This document shows positions 35,446-43,598 of a stretch of 64,000 nucleotides of DNA, piece by piece. A model generated the notes under the pieces. It made no database searches, was not told the origin of the DNA, and saw nothing but the letters and a program-made list of their open reading frames with translations. How positions within the stretch are numbered: the first letter of the stretch is position 1; each line of letters starts with the position of its first letter. The stretch lies in NCBI RefSeq assembly GCF_900110165.1, contig NZ_FOCQ01000013.1:1-64000 (forward strand). The letters are read 5' to 3'. The translations under genes and the position numbers were made by a program. Source of the stretch: Lihuaxuella thermophila. Lineage in GTDB: Bacteria; Bacillota; Bacilli; Thermoactinomycetales; Thermoactinomycetaceae.

Positions 35446-35961
35446 GGATGGAAACGGGTGGCCAGGGGAACCTTGATGCCGTGATTCCTGTTTAGCCGCT
35501 CATCGTTGAACTGTTTGCTAGCTACCCCTGTGTTCACGCAAAGGGGGCAGGCCGGAGGTTAACCGGTTTTTCAGGTTGACCTCCTTATTTGTATTTAATG
35601 ACAATGATTTTGCCGGTATAAAAAAGAAAATCAATTCATTGCGTTTTCAATGAAGGGATCGTCCATTCATGATGGACTGAATAGGATTAAGAATAAAATG
35701 AACATTAAAAATAATAGGATCATTCCCGTCTTTGTATTAGCATTCTGTTAAAAAACCTCCTTAGGATGAAAAACAGAAATGATTTCTGTATAATAAATGT
35801 ATAATCATTAGTCAAAAGTTCTATTGTTTTGTCACCGGATTGTTCTGAAAAGTTACCTCTGAAACGATTCGGCACGTTTCCGGTCAACATCGGCAGCGGT
35901 GTAAGAGTTCGGGTCGGGTGACAAAGGAACGATTCCGGTCTTAACTAAGGGAGGTTCGAAA
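35446..35961. other. Intergenic region
   Basis: Contains the terminator at 35554 and AT-rich sequence to about 35830. A 17-codon hydrophobic frame at 35698-35751 has only a weak ribosome site. No family or operator recognised. Confidence 0.4.
35554..35592 (+). terminator. Rho-independent terminator after the PheC-like gene
   Basis: GGAGGTTAACC and GGTTGACCTCC form an 11-bp stem with one G-T pair, then TTATTTG. Confidence 0.75.
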
Positions 35962-36174
35962 ATGAGTGCGCATAAGCCCAACCCTAATGTTAAAGGGTCC
36001 AGGAATAAACTGCAATCGAACCTCGAAAAGCGACTAAAAGAATTGGATGATCGTCTTAAAATCGCCTTGGCGCAGCGAGCACTTCGAATTCATAACGAGG
36101 TGGAAAACATTTATCGAAAATTTGGATATGGGTTTCCCCCGGATGACGAAGACGACGATAAACCTTTGCACTGA
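35962..36174 (+). CDS. Small hydrophilic protein, 70 residues
   Basis: Basic, helical N-terminal two thirds (NKLQSNLEKRLKELDDRLKIAL) and an acidic end (PPDDEDDDKP). Start ATG follows AAGGGAGG and a terminator closes the transcript, so the gene looks real. No signal peptide, no membrane segment, no recognised family. Confidence 0.65.
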   Translation: MSAHKPNPNVKGSRNKLQSNLEKRLKELDDRLKIALAQRALRIHNEVENIYRKFGYGFPPDDEDDDKPLH

Positions 36175-36204
36175 ATAACCCCTTCAGTTCCTTGTGTCTG
36201 GACA

Positions 36205-36240
36205 GGGCTCTCGGTATGAAACCGAAAGCTCTTTTTTGTT
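36205..36240 (+). terminator. Rho-independent terminator
   Basis: GGGCTCTCGGT pairs imperfectly with ACCGAAAGCTC, followed by T6. Confidence 0.8.
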
Positions 36241-36472
36241 TTCTCAGGGTTTTGTGGGGAGGATGTTCATTTTCCATCGTTCTTTCGTACAGATCCGGCA
36301 GGCGTGAATAAGCACCAACCACAAAAGAACTTATACTCATTTTTGGACCGGGTATCGTTTTCCAAACCGGCTAAGAATCGGGCCGGACGTTTATGTAGAG
36401 GAGATTTCCCGCCAATCGGGGTGGCCCGCCCACGGTCGGTGTGAGCGGAAATCCAGCGATCCGATAAGCGGA

Positions 36473-37225
36473 TCAGGCGCACAGCACCGAGTGAAGGATG
36501 GCCAGATTGGCTTGTTCATTCAGCCGGACTTGGTCGGCGTAACGCCAGATGTCGGCAGGCGTCAGCGGCAGTTCTCCGCAGATGTCGATTCCGAGGACGT
36601 TTTTCTCCCGGATCAGCGTCTGCAGGGTTTTGAGCAGTTCCCGTAAATGCATATTTCCATGGTCCCAGTTGGTGACGGCATGCGCACGATCCAGAACGTC
36701 TTTGTCAATACTGATGTAAATGTCTTCGGTAGGGATTCCGGCAAGCAGCTTCTCCGCATCGCCTGCGTTTGGCCACAGAACGATTTTACTTTGTGTATCG
36801 AGGGGACCGAGATTCTGCTCTCTGCTGACACCGACGATCACCGCCTGCCGGAGATGCGGTAAGCGAAGGACCGCTTCGGACACCCACGATCCGCAAGACA
36901 ACAACCCCGGCACGCCGCCCGGAAGCTTTGCATCCGTATGGTTGTCGAATAAGATTAGGCTGAACGGACGGTTGATCTCGCTGAGCAAAAGATAGGTGAC
37001 ATAGTGATAATTTCCGTTTCCGATAAACGTGATGCCGCGGCGGGTGCGGCCGGACAGCCTGTTCCCGATTTCCGTTAACGCCCGGTCGGCGCAAAACAGG
37101 TTGGCCTCGGTGACATCCGAAAGATCGATCCACTCGCCGGCAAAGCCGGACAGCTTGCGCTGCCAGAGATAAGCGTCATCAAAGTTCAGCAATGTCACGT
37201 CATGATGAAGGAGTCCCATGATCAT
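36473..37225 (-). CDS. Arginase/agmatinase-family ureohydrolase-like protein
   Basis: A 250-residue protein. The metal ligands of the family are visible: His in IGNGNYHYVTYLL, Asp-x-x-x-Asp in LFDNHTDA and Asp-x-Asp in SIDKDVLD, suitable for two manganese ions. The N-terminal third is short and the overall sequence is far from the classical arginase, agmatinase and formiminoglutamase groups. The amidine substrate is therefore unknown. ATG 37225 is chosen behind AAGGAAAGG; further ATGs lie six bases downstream and, in frame, upstream. Monocistronic. Confidence 0.82.
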   Translation of the reverse strand: MIMGLLHHDVTLLNFDDAYLWQRKLSGFAGEWIDLSDVTEANLFCADRALTEIGNRLSGRTRRGITFIGNGNYHYVTYLLLSEINRPFSLILFDNHTDAKLPGGVPGLLSCGSWVSEAVLRLPHLRQAVIVGVSREQNLGPLDTQSKIVLWPNAGDAEKLLAGIPTEDIYISIDKDVLDRAHAVTNWDHGNMHLRELLKTLQTLIREKNVLGIDICGELPLTPADIWRYADQVRLNEQANLAILHSVLCA

Positions 37226-37435
37226 CAATTCCTTTCCTTGCGAGAATCGAAATGGAGGATCAGGTTTTCCTTTCATGAAGTGTCAGATATGAACTTTGTC
37301 TATACATTCATGATAGCAAATGGATGCAAAGGGTTCTATCTCCATCATGTTAGAGTCTGAACAATGGTAAAATTGGCTCTTAGTCCAGCGGGTGATTACT
37401 CAAAAAAGTACTCGGTTACATAAGGAGAATGAAGC

Positions 37436-37600
37436 ATGGAAGATCAAAAGAAATCAGATAAAAAGAATTTGGAAAGAGGGCGAATCAGGGAATGGGTGCG
37501 GGATGCAGTTGAAGAAGGACTGATCCATATGATAGGAAACGCTGTCTTTAAAGGAATTCGCTTACCCGTCAAATGGATGGGGAGAATCTTTTTTGATTGA
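37436..37600 (+). CDS. Small basic protein, 54 residues
   Basis: Charged N-terminus (EDQKKSDKKNLERGRIREWVRD) followed by an amphipathic, partly hydrophobic end (LIHMIGNAVFKGIRLPVKWMGRIFF). Start ATG lies seven bases after AAGGAG. The end could associate with the membrane. No family recognised. It is followed by the ECF41-type promoter. Confidence 0.55.
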   Translation: MEDQKKSDKKNLERGRIREWVRDAVEEGLIHMIGNAVFKGIRLPVKWMGRIFFD

Positions 37601-37649
37601 GATTGATTCGAGTTTCTTTTCCCCGCTCGTTCAGTTCCCTGTCGATTTT

Positions 37650-37676
37650 TGTCACAAAACGGCCGGTTTCATCGTC
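37650..37676 (+). promoter_or_regulatory. ECF41-type promoter
   Basis: TGTCACA (37650-37656), exactly 16 bases, CGTC (37673-37676). This is the consensus known for ECF41 sigma factors, and an ECF41 gene is the second gene of the operon that starts 36 bases downstream. Autoregulation is therefore very likely. Confidence 0.85.
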
Positions 37677-37711
37677 ATAGGGAGTGAAAATGAAGTTGGG
37701 AGTGGATGATG

Positions 37712-39061
37712 ATGAAACGGTTATTTGAAGAAGATCATAAGTGGGATGCAGTCATTGTCGGCGGGGGATTGGCCGGTCTGACGGCTGCCACATTTCTGGG
37801 GCGCTCCGGCAAATCGGTGCTTCTGTGCGAGAAGGCGGACCGTATGGGAGGGCGAGCTCAAACCCAGGACAAAAACGGCTGTTTGTTTAATCTCGGCCCC
37901 CATGCCCTCTATAAAAAAGGGGCGGGCATGAAAATTCTGTCTGAACTCGGAATCGAACCGCAGGGAGGAACTCCTCAAATCAACGGTAAATTGGTTTATG
38001 AAGGAACGATTCATCCCATGCCTCTCTCTCCGGCTTCCGTGTTCACATCCAAACTGTTTGCCTGGCAGGAGAAAAAAGAGCTGGGAAGCTTTCTTCAACG
38101 CCTTTATAAGACGGATTATACACAGCTGTATGGCATCAGTTTGGAAGAGTGGATCGGTGAACAGATCCAATATGAAAAAGTAAAGAAGTTTTTCCTTACT
38201 CTTTGCCGCCTGGCCACTTATACGAATGAACCGGAACTCGTGAGTGCGGGGATTGTAATCCGGCAATTGCAAATGGCTTCCGACGGTGTGCTCTATCTTC
38301 ACGGAGGCTGGCAAACGCTGATTCAAAGTTTGCAGGAAAAAGCGATTCAGGCCGGGGTACGGATCTGTTCGGGGGCAAAGGTGGCTGAGATCCGTGGGGC
38401 TTATCCGGAAATGGTAGTGAGACTCGCCGATGACATCAAAATCCGGACTAAATATGTGATTTCCACAGCGAGCCCCGCTGAAACGTTTCAAATGGTTGAG
38501 GAAGCAGACAAAACCGGCCTGGCTGCCTTGAAAGAGGAGCTCATCCCCATTGAGGGAGCTTGTCTCGACCTGGCATTGCGGCGGTTGCCCCGTCCGGAGC
38601 TTTCCTTTGCTCTTCATCTGGAACAACCCTACTATTATTCCAATCATTCCAGAGTGGCCCGCCTCACGGAAAACCCGGATCATGTAGTCATTCATCTCTA
38701 TAAATATTGTAGTTCACGGGAAGAAGCGGATGCGAATCAACCCAAACGGGAGCTGGAAGAGTTTTTCAACCTCATTCAGCCGGGCTGGCAACAGGAGTTG
38801 ATCACCATGAGATATCTGCCGCGAATCAGGGCTTCACACGGATTGATCACCCCCCTGAGAGCCGGGCGGTTGGATCAGGAGAGCACCATCGTTCCCGGGA
38901 TCCCGGGTCTGTTTCTCGCCGGGGATTGGTTGGGCAAAGACGGGTTGCTCGCAGATGCTGCCATCAGCAGCGCAAAAAGAGCGGCCGCGCAGCTGATTCA
39001 GCATGAATGGAAAGAGGGTGAGCTTCATAGAGATCACACCGACATTCTATCAAACCTATAA
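37712..39061 (+). CDS. FAD-dependent oxidoreductase, target operon of ECF41 sigma
   Basis: A 449-residue flavoprotein of the amine-oxidase/phytoene-desaturase superfamily. The FAD motif is AVIVGGGLAGLTAATFLGRSG, followed by the GGRAQTQ loop. The C-terminal FAD contact is GLFLAGDWLGKDGLLADAAISSAKRAA. Substrate unknown. ECF41 genes are typically next to a carboxymuconolactone decarboxylase, oxidoreductase or epimerase gene; this is the oxidoreductase type. Three ATGs stand at 37706, 37709 and 37712; the last has the best distance from GGGAGTGG. It overlaps the sigma gene by 59 bases. Confidence 0.9.
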   Translation: MKRLFEEDHKWDAVIVGGGLAGLTAATFLGRSGKSVLLCEKADRMGGRAQTQDKNGCLFNLGPHALYKKGAGMKILSELGIEPQGGTPQINGKLVYEGTIHPMPLSPASVFTSKLFAWQEKKELGSFLQRLYKTDYTQLYGISLEEWIGEQIQYEKVKKFFLTLCRLATYTNEPELVSAGIVIRQLQMASDGVLYLHGGWQTLIQSLQEKAIQAGVRICSGAKVAEIRGAYPEMVVRLADDIKIRTKYVISTASPAETFQMVEEADKTGLAALKEELIPIEGACLDLALRRLPRPELSFALHLEQPYYYSNHSRVARLTENPDHVVIHLYKYCSSREEADANQPKRELEEFFNLIQPGWQQELITMRYLPRIRASHGLITPLRAGRLDQESTIVPGIPGLFLAGDWLGKDGLLADAAISSAKRAAAQLIQHEWKEGELHRDHTDILSNL

Positions 39062-39926
39062 ACCCCTACTGTTTTCCCTTGCTTACCGACTGCTGGGCAG
39101 TGTGACGGATGCGGAAGATATGGTGCATGAAATCTTCATTTCTTGTGAAAAAGTGAAGCGGGGACAGGTTGAGGATGTAAAAGCCTATTTGTGCAAGATG
39201 ATTACCAACCGATGCCTCGACTACTTGAAATCAGCCCGCAAACAAAGGGAGAGCTACATGGGTCCCTGGCTCCCCGAACCCATCATCATCGATGAAGAAA
39301 CCGAGAGACCCGATCGAAGAGTGTTAACCCGTGAATACCTCAGCATCGCCTATCTCGTCCTGATGGAACGCCTTACCGCGACGGAACGGGCTGTATTTGT
39401 TTTGCGCGAAGTGTTTCAATTCGATTACCGGGAAATTGCCGAAATCGTGGAGAAAAGTGAAGAGAATTGCCGCAAGATTTTCAGCCGGGCCAAGCAAAAG
39501 CTGGATGCCCGCGATCCCGAACCGTCCGCGAATTACAAACAACACAAAGGGATTTTGGAACGCTTTGTCCAAGCGATCCAAGCAGGAGACAAAGAAGCGA
39601 TGCTCCGCCTTCTTTCCAAGGATGTGATTCTCTATACGGACGGTGGGGGCAAAGTCAAAGCAGCCATCAATCCCATCCAATCGTCCAACCGGGTGTTACT
39701 GTTTTTGCAAGGTGTATACAGCAAAAATTCGAAGCTGGACCATTCTGTCATCGTCAACCTGAATGGCACCCCCGGATTGCTCTTGTTTCGGGGTGAGGAG
39801 CTGGACAGCACCCTGTGCTGCAAATTTACCGACCAAAAAATTGAAGCGATCTATATTGTTCGAAATCCGGATAAACTGCATCACATCCGCAATCATATCG
39901 GAATGACAAGAAAAAAATCAACATGA
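39003..39926 (+). CDS. ECF41-family sigma factor with SnoaL-like C-terminal domain
   Basis: A 307-residue RNA polymerase sigma factor. Region 2 is AYRLLGSVTDAEDMVHEIFI and region 4 is LTATERAVFVLREVFQFDYREIAEIV. The three marks of the ECF41 group are all present: WLPEP in the linker near residue 90, DGGGK near 216 and NPDKL near the end. The C-terminal SnoaL-like extension replaces an anti-sigma factor and tunes activity. The upstream promoter matches the ECF41 consensus. The start is uncertain: ATG 39003 lacks a good ribosome site and GTG 39018 lies just behind GGAAAGAGG. The inducing stress is unknown. Confidence 0.95.
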   Translation: MNGKRVSFIEITPTFYQTYKPLLFSLAYRLLGSVTDAEDMVHEIFISCEKVKRGQVEDVKAYLCKMITNRCLDYLKSARKQRESYMGPWLPEPIIIDEETERPDRRVLTREYLSIAYLVLMERLTATERAVFVLREVFQFDYREIAEIVEKSEENCRKIFSRAKQKLDARDPEPSANYKQHKGILERFVQAIQAGDKEAMLRLLSKDVILYTDGGGKVKAAINPIQSSNRVLLFLQGVYSKNSKLDHSVIVNLNGTPGLLLFRGEELDSTLCCKFTDQKIEAIYIVRNPDKLHHIRNHIGMTRKKST

Positions 39927-39977
39927 AACCCGACTTTCCGGCAAAACTAAAAATCATCGGAGAAAGGAAGGGTTTCC

Positions 39978-40124
39978 ATGCACGAACCAAAACATCCCCG
40001 CGAGGCAACAGAAAATGAATTTTTCTTCACGGAAGAAGAATCGATATCAGCACCAACGGATCCGGACGATGATTGTCTGGATATACGTATTCCCGCCCAT
40101 GAAGTGAATGAGTTGCCAGACTAG
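39978..40124 (+). CDS. Small acidic protein, 48 residues
   Basis: Starts MHEPKHPREATENEFFFTEEES and continues with a very acidic middle (TDPDDDCLDIRIPAHE). ATG 39978 follows GAAAGGAAGGG. It lies 51 bases behind the sigma gene and before a terminator, so it is likely the last gene of the ECF41 operon. No family recognised. Confidence 0.55.
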   Translation: MHEPKHPREATENEFFFTEEESISAPTDPDDDCLDIRIPAHEVNELPD

Positions 40125-40140
40125 TACCCCTTCGCAGTCG

Positions 40141-40182
40141 GACCCGGCATGCTCCATTCCGGAGTGGGCCGGGTTGTTTGTT
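40141..40182 (+). terminator. Rho-independent terminator of the ECF41 operon
   Basis: ACCCGGC...GCCGGGT outer stem with inner CTCC/GGAG pairing, then TGTTTGTT. Confidence 0.8.
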
Positions 40183-40487
40183 AACCGGTAGGGATTATTG
40201 TCTTGATGACGGATGATGCGGACCGGCCTAGTAGGCATAATCGGTTCTTTGAGCGTTTTCCAATTTTTATGTTGCAAGCCGGTCAACATCGTTAATCGCG
40301 AGAGGAAGAGTTTCTTCTCATGATCTTCTGAGTTGATATCCAAAATGAATGGCAAACGAGCAAAATAGATATAATTGATTGAAATTTCAGTATAAAAGGG
40401 TTGTGCTACGATGCCTTGTTCCGTTACAGTTAAAAGTAGAGGATGTGGAAGTCGTTGGAGTTCTGCACAGTACAGCACCAGTGCGAA

Positions 40488-41015
40488 ATGAGGGAAAGAA
40501 AAATAATACTGAAAGGAAAACGTATAAAATTGATTCCGTGTTCGGTCCGGATTGCCAAGCTTATCTTCGATGAAGACAGAGATCAATTGAGCCGTCTACT
40601 GGGAGCAAAAGTACCATCAGAATGGCCGACACAGGATACGAAAGACATTGTTCCGTTGTATTTGAGCAGCTTGGAAGCTGATCCGGAGATGCTAGGCTGG
40701 GGAATCTGGATCGCTATTCATCAGAAAGAGAATACGGTAGTGGGAGATATGGGATTTAAAGGAAAGCCGGACGAATCCGGGACCGTTGAAATCGGCTACG
40801 GCATTATTCCCTCCTACCGCAACAACGGATACGCTACAGAAGCTGCGGGACTGCTGATCAATTGGGCCTTTTCCCATTCTGCTGTCAAGAAAGTGATCGC
40901 CGAATGTCTGCCCGATCACGCACCTTCCGTGCGCGTTCTTGAAAAGCTCAACATGCAGCGCACAGTTGTAGAAGACAACATGCAGAAGTGGGAGCTGACC
41001 AGACAGGGCACTTGA
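40488..41015 (+). CDS. GNAT-family N-acetyltransferase
   Basis: A 175-residue acetyltransferase of the RimJ/RimL-like group: GRGNT-type region seen as IIPSYRNNGYATEAAGLLINWAF, preceded by VVGDMGFKG and EIGYGI strands and followed by SVRVLEKLNMQ. It transfers acetyl from acetyl-CoA to an unknown amine. The start is uncertain: ATG 40488 has a poor ribosome site, and an in-frame ATG at 40443 lies too close to its GAGG. Monocistronic. Confidence 0.85.
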   Translation: MRERKIILKGKRIKLIPCSVRIAKLIFDEDRDQLSRLLGAKVPSEWPTQDTKDIVPLYLSSLEADPEMLGWGIWIAIHQKENTVVGDMGFKGKPDESGTVEIGYGIIPSYRNNGYATEAAGLLINWAFSHSAVKKVIAECLPDHAPSVRVLEKLNMQRTVVEDNMQKWELTRQGT

Positions 41016-41197
41016 TTGGGACTCCCGGATTACGGTTGGCACTCATCATACATGACCCGCCGGATGGTTCAGTCGATCCTCCCTTTCCTGCTACCGGTGA
41101 CAATGTGTAAAACAACGCGACGATGAAATCAGTGCTGTTCACGGAGAAAAAGCAGGGGTACGCAAGTAACGGAAATCTGACAAAATCGAAAAACTGC

Positions 41198-41608
41198 TTA
41201 GGATACTTCAATGATATACGAAGTTATTTCTTTTACTTTTGCGTTTTTGCCTGCACTGCTGAAGCGGTATACATGACAAAAAGCAAATTCTCTTTTATTT
41301 TCCATTTTAAATACACCATTCACAGAACCGGTGTTCCCGTGCGTGATGATGTTGCTGATCGATAATTCTGTGGCTCTGTGAACCATCATTTGTTGAAGAG
41401 CGTCGACAAACCGATCTTTCCCTTGGATCTGTTTGCTGCCTGCTAAATTCCACAATAGATTGTCCGCAATATGTTCAGTAATAAAGCCAATATCCCTTTG
41501 TACAAAAGCTATGTTGAATTCTTTCAGAACCTTCTTTTTAGGTGCATTCCCACAATCTTCAGCGCATGTAATCTGCAGGTCTGTGTATTCGGGATTGATG
41601 CTGCCCAT
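41198..41608 (-). CDS. SnoaL/NTF2-like protein
   Basis: A 136-residue protein with an NTF2-like cone fold: FNIAFVQRDIGFITEHIADNLLWNLAG, KDRFVDALQQM and the late strands FAFCHVYRFSS. Relatives are ketosteroid-isomerase-like enzymes or binding proteins with no fixed function. ATG 41608 lies behind AAGGAGG. Together with the neighbouring DoxX and dioxygenase genes it could belong to aromatic compound or electrophile response, but this is context only. Confidence 0.8.
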   Translation of the reverse strand: MGSINPEYTDLQITCAEDCGNAPKKKVLKEFNIAFVQRDIGFITEHIADNLLWNLAGSKQIQGKDRFVDALQQMMVHRATELSISNIITHGNTGSVNGVFKMENKREFAFCHVYRFSSAGKNAKVKEITSYIIEVS

Positions 41609-42272
41609 TGTTTTCCTCCTTGATCGTGCCTTTTTGCCCCTCTCCAATGAATAATATCATTCTCATGTGCCTACTTGGAAGTTTATGACACTTTTCTGTT
41701 TAGTTTGATTATCGTACTTGTGTAAGAGCCGGCAATCAAGCTTTTTATGACGATGGGCTGTTTCCGGGTATCAGCCCGGCCATTTGGATGCCCACGGACC
41801 GATTTCCCTCATGATCGGTTCAACTTCTCTGCCTATTTCCGTCAGTTATATTCGACTGGGGGACTTCAGGATCAATTATACGGGTGACCATTTCGGCAGC
41901 TTCGAGCTCCTTTAATCACTCAGACAGAAGACGGCCGCTCATACGGGTATCCCCTTCCAACTGACAAAAAGTTCGGTCCGGATCGAAGTTGAAACAAAAT
42001 CATAATTACCATTTCTTTCCTGCTATCTCCATTGCTTCGTTAACAGGGCATTTCTTTTGTTGTTTCAAACGGATAAATCCCTCTGATTTGATCATGGTTA
42101 TATTTATAAAAGTTACTTGAAATATGTTAGTTACTATTATATATTTTTATTACAGAAAGTAAGTAAGGTGAAACCGAACTTGCCAATCAGCTTTTTCTTT
42201 TCAATGCTTCAATACGTGCTTTCAGTAGTCTGGTTATTCATAAATCACTTATGAAAGGAAGGTCAATTGGAC
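41609..42272. other. Intergenic region holding an HxlR remnant and the doxX promoter
   Basis: Besides the pseudogene, 42110-42170 is AT-rich with repeated TTACT/AGTAA elements (GTTACTT, AGTTACTA, AAGTAAGTAA) resembling sites of HxlR-family repressors, before the doxX start. Confidence 0.4.
41771..41993 (-). pseudogene. Remnant of an HxlR (DUF24)-family regulator
   Basis: Read across frames, the minus strand gives TFCQLEGDTRMSGRLLSE, a TGA, LKELEAAEMVTRIIDPEVP, then after two single-base losses EYNLTE-like and IGREVEPIMREIGPWASKW before TGA at 41771-41773. This is the C-terminal two thirds of an HxlR-type winged helix. The frameshifts are at a C-run near 41861 and near 41850. The N-terminus is missing. 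HxlR regulators such as YodB and CatR of B. subtilis control DoxX and dioxygenase genes like those that follow, so this was probably their regulator. Confidence 0.8.
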
Positions 42273-42641
42273 ATGAATAAAGGTCTGAACATTGCAGGCA
42301 AGGTACTTCTGGTCGTCGTGGGTTTGTTTTTTGTGATGAACGGTTTTTTCAAGCTGTCAGGGGCCGAGCAAGCGGTTACTTCGTTTCAGAAATACGGATT
42401 TCCTGATTGGTTCCGGGTGTTGATCGGTTTGGCAGAACTTGTGGGCGGAGCCGGTCTGATCTTCCGGAAAACATCTTTCTATGCTGCTGCTTTGTTGGCG
42501 GCCGTTATGGTTGGAGCGGTTGGAACCCATTTGCTTAACGGTGAATTTGCGGCGCTGCTCATGCCCATTGTCCTTTTCGTGATCCTTGCCATAACTGTTG
42601 TGAAGAGAAAGCCGGCAAAACAGGTTGATACCCGGCAATAA
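42273..42641 (+). CDS. DoxX-family membrane protein
   Basis: A 122-residue protein with four hydrophobic segments (VLLVVVGLFFVMNGFFKL, FRVLIGLAELVGGAGLIF, FYAAALLAAVMVGAVGTHLL, ALLMPIVLFVILAITVV). The family includes B. subtilis CatD, encoded with the catechol dioxygenase CatE and controlled by HxlR-type YodB and CatR. The same arrangement, though with a different dioxygenase, appears here. ATG 42273 lies eight bases after AAGGAAGG. Translation of the next gene begins 15 bases downstream. Confidence 0.88.
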   Translation: MNKGLNIAGKVLLVVVGLFFVMNGFFKLSGAEQAVTSFQKYGFPDWFRVLIGLAELVGGAGLIFRKTSFYAAALLAAVMVGAVGTHLLNGEFAALLMPIVLFVILAITVVKRKPAKQVDTRQ

Positions 42642-42656
42642 ATAGGAGGTTTTCGA

Positions 42657-43417
42657 GTGGTTCCGGCTTTATTTATCGGTCACGGTTCGCCTTATCTGGC
42701 TGTGCAGCAAAATGAATATTCACGCTTCCTTCACCAATTGGGCCAACGGTTCAAACCCAAAGCGATTGCGATATTCAGCGCACACTGGGAAAGCGAGACT
42801 CTTTCGTTGACGTATACGGATGATGTTCTTGATACGGTCTATGACTATTACGGTTTTCCGGAAGAGATGTACCGGGTGAAATACCCGGCAAAAGGTTCTG
42901 TCAAAATTGCGGAGATCCTCGAAGATCGGTTCGATCGTTACGGGATCAAAACAAGAAGGGAAGAAAAGCGGGGATTGGATCATGGGTCGCATTGCGGCAT
43001 ATGTATCCAGACGCTGACATCCCTGTCATTCAATTATCCGTCCATCCTTTCCTGTCACCCAAGGAACAGTACAATATTGGCAGGGCGCTAAAAGGTCTCG
43101 GATCGGAAGATATTCTGGTCATCGGCAACGGAACAACCGTGCACAATCTTCGCTGGCTTTTTCCCGACGCTGAGGAACCAAAACCTGAAGCGATACAATT
43201 TGATGATTGGATCATTGAAATGGTACAAAAACGGGATATCGACTCGTTGGATCGTTATCTGGAACTGGCTCCCCATGCCCGGCTGGCAGTTCCGAGAGCC
43301 GAACACTTCGTTCCGCTCTTTCTGGCCATGGGCAGTGGTGATCAAAGCAGGACCCCGATTGTCATTCATCGATCGTATGAATTTGGTACATTGAGCAATT
43401 TGTGTTTCGAATTTTGA
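42657..43417 (+). pseudogene. 4,5-DOPA-extradiol-type (LigB) dioxygenase with frameshift
   Basis: Two frames together encode one LigB/YgiD-type non-heme iron dioxygenase. The first part runs from GTG 42657 (behind AGGAGG) with FIGHGSP and IFSAHWES to GLDHG. The second part starts in another frame at ALRHMYPDADIPVIQLSVHPF and ends at 43417 with VIGNGTTVHNL. The metal-binding histidines of both parts are kept. The break is at about 42984-42990, where family members read HGSWV. The sequence is consistent with a 7-base deletion between two GGGTC repeats. A functional protein would need frameshifting. Confidence 0.85.
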
Positions 43418-43419
43418 AC

Positions 43420-43453
43420 GCTCCCCCGCCAAAGAAGCGGGGGCTTCTTTTTC
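43420..43453 (+). terminator. Rho-independent terminator of doxX-dioxygenase unit
   Basis: GCTCCCCCGC and GCGGGGGC stem, then TTCTTTTT. Confidence 0.9.
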
Positions 43454-43598
43454 ACGCTGCTGTGAAAGAAGGAGACTTATAAGAATTCGATTCCTTCACA
43501 AATCATCCGTGGATCCACACGTAAGGGCTGAATCCGAAAAATAGCGGCAAAAAAATTTTAAGATTTTTCTAAATTAATATTCACAGGGCATCCGCCCA

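Noticed and set aside
35698-35751. 17-codon hydrophobic peptide frame (MNIKNNRIIPVFVLAFC)
   Set aside because: It resembles a short hydrophobic signalling peptide, but the ribosome site is weak, there is one copy only, and no TPR regulator is adjacent.
37721-38695. Minus-strand open frame of 324 codons over the FAD oxidoreductase
   Set aside because: Shadow of the flavoprotein gene, which has FAD motifs and an upstream ECF41 promoter.
40047-40586. Minus-strand open frame of 179 codons between the ECF41 operon and the acetyltransferase
   Set aside because: It covers a terminator and parts of two plus-strand genes and shows no family signature.
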